This document shows, piece after piece, positions 7,638-17,960 of a DNA stretch of 22,502 nucleotides (positions are counted from its first letter, which is position 1; every line of letters begins with the position of its first letter). This DNA comes from Mitosporidium daphniae (taxonomy: Eukaryota > Microsporidia). Location of the stretch: positions 1-22,502 of the forward strand of contig NW_013546144.1 in NCBI RefSeq assembly GCF_000760515.2, written 5' to 3'. The notes beneath the pieces are model-generated. The model searched no databases. It saw only the letters and a program-made list of their open reading frames with translations, and was not told where the DNA came from. The translations under genes were made by a program, and so were the position numbers.

Positions 7638-9502
7638 ATGGTTTACGCTAATGGCTCTCCTAAACCCAACCAGCAACATACAAAGGAATTTTTACTGCAA
7701 CTTTACAGTGTAATTGCGGGAAATTCAAACACGCTGAACATGGTTTCCTTGGAAAACTTTGGCGACATGCTTCCGCGCTCGTATTGGAAACTCATTCTTA
7801 TCAGGTGTGGGTTGTTGGGTCAAATACATTCTTGGCCAAAAATTACCCCATTTTCTATTTTTGAGCCTGGTACAAAGGACCCGTGGATAGAATTTCTTTT
7901 CTCCCTAATCCAAAATGGCTCCCATCAAACGAAACTGGACATTTTCACTCCAGAATGCATTTCAACACTTCCGGTGTTTTCACAGTAAGGCTTGGATTTC
8001 TAATTGGAGATTACAAAATATCCTGACATCCACAGAGCACAAACACCAATCGAACAGTCTGAAGTATCCACAAATAGAATTGGATCAATCCATCGTTGGT
8101 GCTCGACGGTCACGAAATCGTTTGGGGATTAGCTCTTTATTAGATACGCGAACCTCTCAAATCCATAATTGCGAAAATGTAAGCTCAGCGCAACCAAAGG
8201 CTCTTTTTATTCCTCGACCAAAGGTGCCATCAAATCATCCAGACAGTGCTTTTACCGCTGATTTGGCAATACAAAAACCCTCCGTTAGAATTAATGCCAG
8301 AGATCCATCCTGGGCTGTAGATTTTCAATCTCCCCCTAGATTCCAAAATCACCAGTTGCCAAGCCCTGGTTCTCGCTTAGATTTGGAGAATTGCAGAATT
8401 TTAAATTTAGCTGAAAGACAAGCTGACAAAGCAATGAACATTGAAGTAAACAAGATCCAAAGACAAACAGCTCTTCAGAGGAGAGAACGTGCTCTCCACG
8501 CAAAACAGAAAAAAGGCTCCATAACAAAGGAAGCGATGATTTTGAAAGAAATTTCCTGCACAAAAGATGGCCTTGCACTTGCAAAAAGGGGAGACAAAAT
8601 GGCTTCACTGAAGGCAACGATGGACGTCATCCAGAAGGAAATTTTATCGAAAAAGAAAAGATCCATTACTTTAATTTATGTGGACTTGAGGAACATTTCC
8701 CCGTGCGTCCATCAAGAGCTTATTTGTCCTTGTGACGAGATTCTCTCGCAAGAATTTCCTTCCAATTTTCTCACGAAATTTAACGAGAATGGATGTTCTC
8801 TGCCAGTTGTGGACGAAAAGCAGACTTTTTATGGCAATTCTTCCCCTATTAAGCATCTTTCTAATGACGAAGACGACGACGAAGAAATCGATAGTGTATA
8901 TTCTTTATCTTCTAGCGAGGGTGACGGTGATGATGATTCGATCGACGAAAAACTGGATCGAGACGATGAGATATATGTTGAAAAGCCGGTTTTATCTCCA
9001 AAACTTAAAAGGAAACTGTCGCCCTCAAAATCGAAGACCAAAGTTTCAGAAGACATAGACAAAATCTTTGAAGGTTGCAATTTTGTTAGCTCCTCTTCTT
9101 CCCCTGCCACCGATCCCGGGGATAGTGAACGCCGCCGCCAACTTGTAGTTGACTTTTTTGAGGGAAAAAAGAGTAGCTTTTGAAATGTTAACTTTTAGTT
9201 CAAGTTACTGCGGAAAATAAGGACCTGTTTTTACCACAAACAGCTGGGATGGAAAGCCTCTACTTGGTCCTAGGTGAGAAACTTACAAAAGATTCTCTAT
9301 TGCAGGATATAACTTTCTTGGAGCTGACTCTATTGGAATTGAACGTCTCAACGGGTCATTGGAAAAGGGTGAAGAGGCGTATTTTGTTACCCAACAACTG
9401 AGACATTTGGAGAAGAAATTTTCTTCACATAATTTAAATTTTAATTCCAATGAATCATCATGGCCTGAACGATGTCGTTTAAATTTAATTAAATTTAATT
9501 AA
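7638..9502 (+). CDS. Unrecognised 593-aa protein with Lys-rich middle and acidic C-terminal part
   Basis: Proposed exons 7638-7984, 8010-9172, 9199-9273 and 9306-9502; introns 25, 26 and 32 nt. The N-terminal about 115 residues look folded (LLQLYSVIAG, PRSYWKLILIRCGLLG, DPWIEFLFSLI). Residues about 245-340 are charged and helical (ERQADKAMNIEVNKIQRQ). An acidic Ser/Asp/Glu stretch (DDDEEIDSVYSL) precedes Lys-Ser-Pro sequence like a nuclear localisation region. The last exons add GYNFLGADSIGIERL and a helical end. Without the 9173-9198 intron the frame would stop at 9181; that intron has TGTTAAC and joins frames exactly. An upstream ATG at 7572 is in frame, but the A/T element at about 7614-7628 precedes 7638. 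I cannot name the family; a nuclear or chromatin role is only suggested by composition. Confidence 0.75.
9481..9500. repeat. A/T-only element, tandem AAATTTAATT
   Basis: Two exact copies of a 10-bp unit, overlapping the end of the upstream coding exon (its TAA is 9500-9502) and lying about 55 bp before the kinase ATG. It looks like the start-proximal A/T element seen before other genes, so it may belong to the kinase promoter. Confidence 0.6.
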
Positions 9503-9555
9503 GCTTCAAACTCTCCAATGGGATATTTTATTTGTAGCTTTCGTAAAATTTACAA

Positions 9556-10969
9556 ATGTCTTTGCCGCTGAATTTATCGGATACTAGAGGCAAACGGCAA
9601 AACATGAGCGGAACGCGTGAAAATAGCCCGGTCGATCCACAATTATTGAATATTCCAAGCAGATATTATCCATGCCCGATAATCTGTGATCCGATTTATC
9701 AGCCGGTCCCGTCACCCTCATATAGCCCATTATTTCCGGATTTTCAGTACGGGGATCAAATTTCGCTGAATTATCACCAGAACCAATTGGCTCCATGCCA
9801 CCACTGCCATAATAACCATGTTGCGTCTCCTTATCTTTTTTCGAACCAACAATACCATCCTTCCTTTCAAAACCTGACCCTGGATCAGTTTGAGCTATTC
9901 AATACCCTTGGGACAGGAACCTTTGGCAGGGTATATCTTTGCCGGTTTAGACAGCCATTTTCACCCCCAATTTCACCGGCCGCAGATATGCTCTATTCGC
10001 CAAATGGCAGACAATGCTCGAGCTCCGAATATCGGTTTCAGCACCAAGTCATCACAGATTCTTCCTTCTTTGCGCTCAAAATGATGTCCAAACGGGAGGT
10101 TTTACGGCTGAAGCAGCTTGAGCATGTTTTTTCGGAAAAGACGATTCTTTTATCGTGCTCGCATCCTTTTATCATCCACTTGCATTCAACTTTTCAAAAC
10201 CAAAAATATCTGTTCATGCTGTTGGAGTATGGCTCTGGCGGAGAGTTATTTTCATATTTAAAGAAATACGGCAGATTTTCTCTGCCGGTGACCCGCTTTT
10301 ATGCCGCCGAGTTGGTCCTGGCGTTGGAATACCTGCACTCTCGAAACATTGTGTTTCGGGACTTGAAGCCAGAAAACCTTCTTCTAGATGCACTGGGACA
10401 CATTAAGATCGCAGATTTTGGCTTTGCAAAAGCACTCTTCGAATCAATGTATGATTTGCTGACAAATTTTAATTGATTTTAGGACTTGGACCCTTTGTGG
10501 CACTCCCGAATATTTAGCACCTGAAATCATCCAGGGCCAGGGCCACTCAAAAGAGGTTGATTGGTGGGCCCTTGGAATTCTCATTTATGAGATGCTTGTG
10601 GGATTTCCCCCGTTCTACGATTCAAACCCATTTCAGATTTACGAAAAAATTTTGCTCGGAAACATTGCATTCCCGGAGTGGATTGATCTTGACACCAGGT
10701 TGTTTATTTCTCATCTTCTCAATGCAGACAGAAAAGAAAGATTGGGGTCTTCCCTCTCCACAGGAGGCTCAAACGATGTCAAAAAGCATCCCTGGTTTAC
10801 GGGGGTCGATTGGAATGCTATCTATTGGCGGCGGATCCCACCGCCAATAAGGCCCGCTTTGAGCTTTCCAGGCGACTCTGCGAATTTTGAGCGGTATCCA
10901 GAAATTAGACCCGAACCTATACCTTCTTGGGAAGTAGATCCCTATCAACACCTTTTTGACGGATTTTAG
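9556..10969 (+). CDS. PKAC: cAMP-dependent protein kinase catalytic subunit-like AGC kinase
   Basis: Exons 9556-10448 and 10483-10969 encode 459 aa; the intron is 34 nt. After a disordered Pro/Gln/Asn-rich N-terminus of about 110 residues comes a full kinase domain: GTGTFG loop (119-124), Lys175, catalytic Asp269 in FRDLKPEN, DFG at 287-289, and activation loop TWTLCGTPEYLAPE with Thr301 matching PKA T197. EVDWWALGILIYEM is strongly PKA-like. The protein ends FDGF, a hydrophobic FxxF motif as in PKA (FSEF), which docks on the N-lobe. Two oddities: a roughly 34-residue insert between the glycine loop and Lys175, and Phe in place of Tyr before RDLK. It would act in cAMP signalling if a regulatory subunit exists elsewhere. 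Sch9 or PKC-like identity is less likely because of the short C-tail. Confidence 0.94.
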
Positions 10970-11080
10970 ATACTTTATCAGCTGAGAAAGGGGATATCTC
11001 AAGTTATGCTGCCATACTGCAATACATTGGCCTTTTTGGTGTTCCGATGGCACATTTGAAAATTAAATTTTTTTAAATTA

Positions 11081-11997
11081 ATGGTGGCATTTGAAGGAAA
11101 CAGATGCCTTCTTTCAAAAGAGGCCGTGTGGGATCATAATTCATGGGACAATGTTCCATGGTGCCCGGAACAGCTCCAGCAAGCAAAGAACATTGTTGCC
11201 GCTCACAAAGCCAACGGGGATTCTGCTAACTGCGACCCCTGGCTATCTTCCAAATGGGACAAGTTTTATACCAACAATTCACGAAACTTTTTCAAAGATC
11301 GAAACTGGTATGAACATGAGCTTTCTTCACTGTTTCAATCGCCGGGATCAGAGCCTTACCATATTCTTGAAATTGGCTGCGGTAGCGGAAGCTCGATCTT
11401 TCCCCTTTTATCGGGAACATGTAACTCTGTATTTATCGATGCGTGTGATTTTTCGCCCGTTGCTGTTGGTCTTGTACAGGTAAGGAAATCAGGTCAGCTA
11501 AGCATAGTCCGACGAGCGGTTTGATCCCAAAAGGTGCAATGTGTTTTGCCATGACATCTCTGATGCGTGTACGCCGCTCCCGATACAAAACGAGTCTGTC
11601 GATCTGGTCCTTATGGTGTTTGTGCTTTCTGCAATCCCAAGGAAACTCATGGAGGTTGCCATAGAAAAGGCGTTGAAGGTAACTACTAGGGGCCATGTTT
11701 TACCGGTAGACCTTGAAGCCTGGTGGTCGAATTTTCGTCAGGGATTATGGACTATACGATTTGGCGCAGCTGCGGATGCCATCGGGAAATTGGATTCAGG
11801 GACATCAATACAAACGAGGAGACAATACTCTTACGTACTTTTTTACCACAGATNAATTGTCCGATTTGGTTCTGAAAAATCCCAACTACCCCATGCAAAT
11901 CCAGGAGGTCAAGGAGGACAGGCGTCTATTGGTGAACAGAAAGCGTCAGCTGCAAATGTATAGGGTATGGATTCAAGGGATATTTTATAAACTTTAA
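11081..11997 (+). CDS. METTL2/METTL6/Trm140-type tRNA 3-methylcytidine methyltransferase
   Basis: Exons 11081-11479, 11508-11678 and 11710-11997 encode 285 aa, close to METTL6. Family marks are HNSWDNVPW, WDKFYTNNSRNFFKDRNW, the SAM-binding EIGCGSGSS (residue 97 on), CDFSPVAV, FVLSAI and KPGGRIFVRDYGLYD. Enzymes of this family make m3C at position 32 of certain tRNA anticodon loops. It lacks the actin-binding N-terminus of budding-yeast Abp140/Trm140. Introns are 28 and 31 nt and align exactly to human METTL2. Base 11854 is N; the codon is NAA, so Lys, Gln or Glu is expected, and T would give a false stop. The substrate class (Thr, Ser or Arg tRNA) cannot be told here. Only 16 bp separate its stop from the stop of MED14. 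Confidence 0.92.
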
Positions 11998-12013
11998 ATT
12001 TTACGAATAACGG

Positions 12014-15000
12014 CTATTGACACCGATCGATGGTGGTCAGTAGCTTAGTGCTGGCCTTTCTCATTTCCATAAATAAGAGCTTTGACAATAATACAGTACT
12101 CCAGTACATCAACGAGGGGACTCTTTGTGCTTCTGGCTTTGCCTGAAGGGCCGAAAGAATTTGCCCAATTTTGACTTCAAATGGAGTATCCTAAGTGAGG
12201 GTGGGAGTAAGGAAATGAACACCATACCTGGGTCTGCAGGTTCATAACCTTTTCTCGCCACTTGTAAGCAAACTTTAATACAAGACTCTTCTCTAGTTGT
12301 TCCAGGGAAAAGTTAATCTACACAGTTAGCGTTGGGTGGGGCGTTTTAACTTGGAAATGGATCAATCCTTCTGCGGGGAAAATTTTCAACGAATCCGCAG
12401 GTGACAAAACCAAGGTCATTTTGCATGCATTTGCCAGTGCAGCCGTGGCAGAAATAAGCGACAATCCGCTTTCAATGATGCCGTTCATGCCGCTCAGCGA
12501 AAAAAGCCTAATTGCATCTTTTAATACAACGGGAGGTAAAAGCAAAATTTTAAAGATCATCAGCAGCATTTCGAGCTTTTCGGTGTCAATCATTGTCATT
12601 TTCAAAGAGCCTTTGCCCTCTGATATTGGAAAGAATGCATTTGAAAACGGTGCAAGGGCAAAAGATAAGATTTTAAAGACAATTTGAAATTCCTCAGCCG
12701 AATACAGCGATGCCTGAGGAAGATTTGAGGGCTCAATGATGCTTTTGATAAATGGAAGGTCCAACCGAGGATCACCATGAGCCCACGGAATCAGGGTTAT
12801 TTTCCACGCGTGTAGAAGAACAATAAGCTCGTCTGAGGAGGAATAAATATTTACATACGATATCTGGACCATTAAAGGGGTAACAACAGCAAACCTTCGA
12901 AAGAGGCTCCAGAACCTCAATCCCAAACCGCTCCCATATGCTTGATAATAAAATCAAGCGCCCCAATGCCAAACCTACAGTTTTGATGACAGAGGGGGCA
13001 GGTAAAAGTGGTGACAGCTTCTTATCGGCGTCTTTGGTCGCCTCACTCAGCGCCTGGGGAGGGCAAGGCTTGATGATGTGTGGCAACAGAACAAGGCCCA
13101 ATTCAATTCCAATTCCACCGCCGGCATCAGGAGCAAGGCAATATTGCGGCCAGTGGTTGTGGATTGCCCGAATAAGCTTTCCAAAAAAGCTATTCCATGA
13201 CGAAGTAGGAGCTGGAGGGGAAGGAATACCAGGAGCATTTGCAGAGACGGAGGCTCTATTGTCCATACCGGGATCGAAGCCGTTTCGAAATATTTCGCAT
13301 TCAAAAGGACGAACCTCCTGCAGTATTGGATGTGCCGATTTTAGATGCGGCCTGTAAAGCCCGGCATCTTGGAAAAAAACAGAGGCATTAAGACGGGGCA
13401 ACGAACCTAAAGTAAAGGCGTGTCTAAATTGAGATGCTCAAAATGGCGTACTTGATGTTGGGTGTTTNGGAGATAATGAAAATGCAGTTTTGAAGCTTTT
13501 CGTTGAGTTCCGCATTCTCGATGATACAAATCCGTGCTAAAGAGATGATTTCAACAAGTGGGCTAAATCCACACACAAGCAGACGCAAGTACTAACGTAA
13601 GTAAGCAAGCCGGAATCCTCACTTTGATTGTGCTTATTATGGAAAGCCTTCTAGAGAAGTACCATTTTGTCAACCGAAGTACATGCGCCTTATCAAAGCA
13701 GTGGCCGTCAATTTCAAAAGTTGCAAACGATAAAAGATGCTGCGGAGATGGCCATCTCCACTTCAAAGCCGCCGCGTCTGGAATGATGGAAAGGGCAATT
13801 TTGGGGGTGGGGGTATATTCAGGCGGTATCATGTGGTCAATATACTCATTTGCATGCCAAAGTGGGAAAATAATTGTCGGGTTACTATGGCCTTTCCACG
13901 AGACTTCGATATGCACAAATCCAAGCGCGGAAAGCTCCAGCGCCAGTATGGAAAGATATGCCTGGGAACACCACTGAAATAGAATTCGAGACAAGCCTTC
14001 AAAAGATTCGGCGGAATAAGAGCCGCAAGGGAAAATTGATTTGTAACTGTTGTCGTTAATGCTCGGTGAAATCTAGCATGAAAAGAAAAAAACTACCATC
14101 ACCAGAGGCGGCCCCAAAATATTAACAACAGTCTCCAGTTTGCAGTGGAGGCTTTTTGAGCTCTCCTTGCTGCCAGTTGGGATGGAAAACGAAAACGACG
14201 CGTCAAAAACGAAGGCGGTGCCTTCGTTTTTGGAAAGCTCAATGGAGCAGGGCGCAGTGTCGCCAGTAAAGTCCGAAAATGCTTTGTGCATCATTTTCTT
14301 TACCGAGATGAGGCGAATAAACGGGAAAAAATCGACCGGAGAAAACGAAAAGATCTCATTAGTAGACCGCTCCGAAGATGAACTAAACAACTCGAGAATC
14401 TGCTCAAATTGGACTGCAGATTTCAAGCAGTAGGGCCTAAAAGCTCATTTGGAAGCAGATTACCTTTTCGAAGTAATTACCTGCAAATTGACATGTAAAA
14501 ATTGGGCAACAAACGTCACCTTTATCACGTAAGAATGGCTTGGAGAGATAAAAATATATACAGGATGTGGGGGTGGTTCATTAAGCAAACTTATCAACGG
14601 TAGCATGGTCTCTTTTGAGGGCCACAAAATATTTGGCGACCCCTCTTGTTTGTGGACCGAAATAAACGGATGCTGCAGGGTAGGCTCTTGCCTCAGCTCA
14701 AGTAAAGGGCCAAGCAGAAGGTCTGGATAGGTCTTCTGGAAATACCCGCTCCACAAGGCATATCGTTTCTAGTAAAAACAGCAAATATTCCACCATACTT
14801 TTGGTAACAAACAATAAATGGCCTTGTAAACATCGGAGGCGACATCGGAAAAGTTCTCGCTTTTGCTCGCACAAAAAAACGAATTCGTAGAACTTTCTGG
14901 CAGCAGAAGAAAATGCCCAGTGAAGGGGCAAACTTTGATGGCCACCGTGAGCAGATGATGATCCAAACGAGGGCCAAACTCAAAAAGAGTGCCCGAAATA

Positions 15001-16594
15001 TAACTAGGCTCGCGTGTGCAATCGAGATCCCAGCAAACATTGGGAAGAAACGAACTTTGCTGCGTATCGCCGAGCAAATGTAGTTGGCGATATAGCGTGC
15101 TTAGCATGCTCTTGATACGAAAAGCTATCAATGAGCGGATAAAGAGCGGGGCAGACACATTCAGGTTCAACAATAAAGCGTCGATTTGAGGCAATTCGGA
15201 AGGAGCATCGCCCGGTTTGAAGCAATATTTGTACTGGCTTGATGATGGACCAAAAGTAAAAAGGAGGATCGACAACTCTTCAAAACTTGCATTGGCGTCA
15301 AGCAAAAAGGGGATGTACGACCTGTTTTTCTGTTTTTGAAAGAACGTCTGGTAATAATTAGACAATGAAATCCTTCTGCAGTGCAGCAAAAGATTGAGCA
15401 ACGGCCCTCGCAGAACCTCAAGCGAGGATCCCGTATCTAGCAACGACTGCAGTAAAATAATCAATTCAAAGTAAATATACTCGTCTCCTTCTGATGAAGA
15501 GGTTGCCCCAAGAAAATCTTGCAAAATTCAATCAAAACCTCAAGGGTACCTTTAAGAGTGCCGCCCTCTGAATTGAGCTTTGACAAAAACTTGATGGAAA
15601 GTAATCTCCATTTCTCATCGGCACCTCTAAGAGTCAAGATGACCTCAAAATGTTAACATGTAACTTTGCACTTACCTCGAAGGTATCAAAAAAGTTTAAA
15701 AGAACGCACCCTTGATCGATGCCAATAATCTCATACGAGGGTACGGGCTTTTCTTCACCGCACAAAAGACAATAAAGCTTTTTTCTTATTCGCCCATTAA
15801 CAATGCACAAAAATTTGTCCCTTTTCAGCGCAAAAGATTGGGAGAGCGGCTCATTCCATTTATCCTGTTTATCAGAAGGTGATTTCCAAATTACCAGTCC
15901 ATTAATGGCATCCTGCGAAACATCTGTGGAGGGAAACCTACAATGATCACATCTGGATCGGCCTACCTATAGCCCTTCAAAGAAGCATGAACTATTGCCA
16001 ATTTGTCGGCTGCATCTCTAAATATCAGGCCAAAGGATTGAAGCTCAATAATGACGGCCTATACAGGTTAATGGAGATCCATTGATCACTGTGGCGATGT
16101 TTATCTCGTTGGAGAATTTTGACCACCTGTACGTTGCCAGTAATGCTAAGAACAGCGTGCGAATGGAATGGAAATAGTGCAGCAACATTCTAACCCTGTC
16201 GCCAGCGGCCTGGTGGTGAAGCCTAAAAATAAACACAGCCAGCCTACGAGTCAAGGATCTGCTCAAGTTCCGTGTTTGCATAAAGAATACACCTGGCACT
16301 CAGGTCTTTTAAGGAAATGGTGGCATTTGCGTTTAAATTTATATTTTTCAGTCCCAATTTATGCAAAATTCGATGGGTTTGATCTTTAGGGACTACCGAA
16401 TTGGAGGATTTAGAGTTGCAATAATATCTTTCATCTAGGAATCAGTTTCGGAGAATACCGTCGCCAACAACAGAGGGTGGTGGCGAGGGTGTTGATGAGC
16501 ATGATGGGGGAGAGGGGAGCTGCGGTGGCAGGCTGATGGGGATTTTAATCGTCGTGGTGGGCATGTTAGGAGGGGCTCGCCGATTTTCATTCAT
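12014..16594 (-). CDS. MED14: Mediator complex subunit 14 (MED14/Rgr1)
   Basis: Fifteen proposed exons (16594-16459, 16434-16248, 16222-16090, 16058-15967, 15937-15676, 15643-15550, 15517-14799, 14768-14464, 14436-14097, 14072-13623, 13591-13452, 13423-12895, 12863-12351, 12317-12228, 12190-12014) give 1388 aa in one frame; human MED14 is 1454. MED14 is the scaffold joining Mediator head, middle and tail. A Pro-rich start is followed by the N-terminal domain (ISLKDLSARCILYANTELEQ, then RMLLHYFHSIRTLFLALL and a YRWSK like human KWA), and IFRDAADKLA. VNGRI...FEVILTL...WRLLSIKFL matches the next conserved module. Later parts (KVCPFTGHFLL, HPVYIFISP) are weaker matches. The 14 introns are 24-37 nt. 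Base 13468 is N, within an NAA codon. Exact ends of the less conserved middle exons could shift slightly. Confidence 0.88.
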
Positions 16595-16731
16595 AACAGA
16601 TGGCAGGAACAATTACAAAATAAATTTAAAATAAAATTGTCAAGTAGCCATTTAATTTGGAATATTCTAGTAAATTCTAGCGATCAAATGTTATTTACCA
16701 TCCAATTTTTCAATATCCACACTATTCTCAT
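16595..16731. promoter_or_regulatory. Divergent promoter between MED14 and the Hsp40 gene
   Basis: 137 bp between the two ATGs. An A/T run (about 16616-16638) lies about 25 bp before the MED14 ATG, and T-rich sequence lies before the DnaJ ATG. No heat-shock element (nGAAn repeats) is convincing by eye. Confidence 0.45.
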
Positions 16732-17790
16732 ATGGGGAAGGACTACTATAAAATTTTGGGGATAACAAGAGGTGCCTCGCCTGAAGAGCTAAAGAAGGCA
16801 TATAAAAAGGCAGCGCTAAAATACCACCCCGACAAAAACAAGGACCCCTCGGCGGAGGATATTTTCAGGGACATTGCCGAGGCATACGATGTTCTTAGTG
16901 ATCCAGAAAAAAAAACCATATACGATGAATACGGAGAAGAAGGACTCAAGGGCGGAATTCCACAATCCTATGCATCCCAGGGCGGGTTTCCAGCCGGATC
17001 GACATTTCATTTTTCGGGATTTCCAGGCCGTCAACCAGGTGGAGGATATGCGTTTACCCAAGACCCGAGAGATATTTTTGCAAATTTGTTTGGAAACTCC
17101 TCGCCCTTTTTCAGTGGCGGCGCGGGTGGAGATGCTGATTTTGAAAGCTTCTTCAGCCAGGCAGGTGCAATGCCATCCTCCACACGAAGAGGTGCCTCCC
17201 AATCCTCCAGAAGGGGGCCCAGCCAGCAATCTGCAGCAGCCTCTTCGCCTCAACAGATAATACATAAAGTTGGTGTTTCTCTTGAAGATTTATTTGCTGG
17301 CGTCACGAAAAAGATGAAAATTAAGCGCCAAATTCAGAACCCTTCTACCAGAGCTGTCACATATGAGGAGAAGATAGTCTCCATTGATATCAAGCCGGGG
17401 TGGAAGGCTGGAACCAAAATAACCTTCCCAAAAGAGGGAGATCAGATTCCTGGAATGACCCCAAGTGATGTTGTGTTCACCATCGAGGAAAAGCCACACG
17501 CGCAATTTAAGAGGGAAGGAAACGACCTTCATCACACTGTAAAAATCTCTCTTTTACAGGCACTCACTGGCGCGATGATTAGTGTTCCAACAATCGAGGG
17601 GCAGCCCCTTGCAGTCAGATTGTCCCCAATTGTCAGGGCTGGAGATACCAAAACCCTTCAAGGATATGGAATGCCCATATCGAAAACGCCCGAGCAGAGA
17701 GGTGCCCTCATATTGAAGTTTGACGTTATTTTCCCCACCGCACTTACAGAAACACAAAAAGAAGCGCTTAAATCGATCCTTCCTCAATAA
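16732..17790 (+). CDS. SIS1: Class B DnaJ/Hsp40 co-chaperone (Sis1/DNAJB1 type)
   Basis: An intronless 352-aa protein. The J domain (about 1-70) has HPD at 32-34, which triggers Hsp70 ATP hydrolysis. A Gly/Phe-rich region follows (about 75-145, with [11 protein letters not shown]), then a Ser/Arg/Gln linker, and two C-terminal substrate-binding domains beginning [20 protein letters not shown]. There is no CxxCxGxG zinc finger, so it is class B, cytosolic or nuclear. It lacks an N-terminal targeting sequence. Length equals Sis1 (352 aa). It would work with a cytosolic Hsp70. One of only a few intron-free genes here, as is common for heat-shock genes. Confidence 0.95.
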   Translation: MGKDYYKILGITRGASPEELKKAYKKAALKYHPDKNKDPSAEDIFRDIAEAYDVLSDPEKKTIYDEYGEEGLKGGIPQSYASQGGFPAGSTFHFSGFPGRQPGGGYAFTQDPRDIFANLFGNSSPFFSGGAGGDADFESFFSQAGAMPSSTRRGASQSSRRGPSQQSAAASSPQQIIHKVGVSLEDLFAGVTKKMKIKRQIQNPSTRAVTYEEKIVSIDIKPGWKAGTKITFPKEGDQIPGMTPSDVVFTIEEKPHAQFKREGNDLHHTVKISLLQALTGAMISVPTIEGQPLAVRLSPIVRAGDTKTLQGYGMPISKTPEQRGALILKFDVIFPTALTETQKEALKSILPQ

Positions 17791-17884
17791 ATAATTATTA
17801 GAGCACTGGAAATGTTTCTTAGGACCTTGCCGTTGCTACATCTTTTACTCGATTCTTTGAATAGCGCCGCCGTTTACGGATGTG

Positions 17885-17914
17885 TTGGGTTGGGTTGGGT
17901 TGGATTGGATTGGA
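17885..17914. repeat. Pentanucleotide microsatellite (TTGGG)3(TTGGA)3
   Basis: Six perfect 5-bp units, three TTGGG then three TTGGA, in the 170-bp spacer between the convergent Hsp40 and DDX51 genes. It resembles a telomeric repeat superficially but is too short and internal. Confidence 0.9.
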
Positions 17915-17960
17915 TCAAATGGCAGTTTTAATTAATAAATAAATACAAGAGTCGGGTAAA

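Noticed and set aside
9249-9502. Separate small gene starting at ATG 9249
   Set aside because: The frame continues back through a good 26-nt intron into the 7638 gene, so it is better explained as that gene's last exons.
14693-15225. Several overlapping minus-strand frames besides the main one
   Set aside because: Shifted shadows of MED14 exons 7 and 8.
17885-17914. Interstitial telomere
   Set aside because: Only six 5-bp units with two variants; too short to claim telomeric origin.
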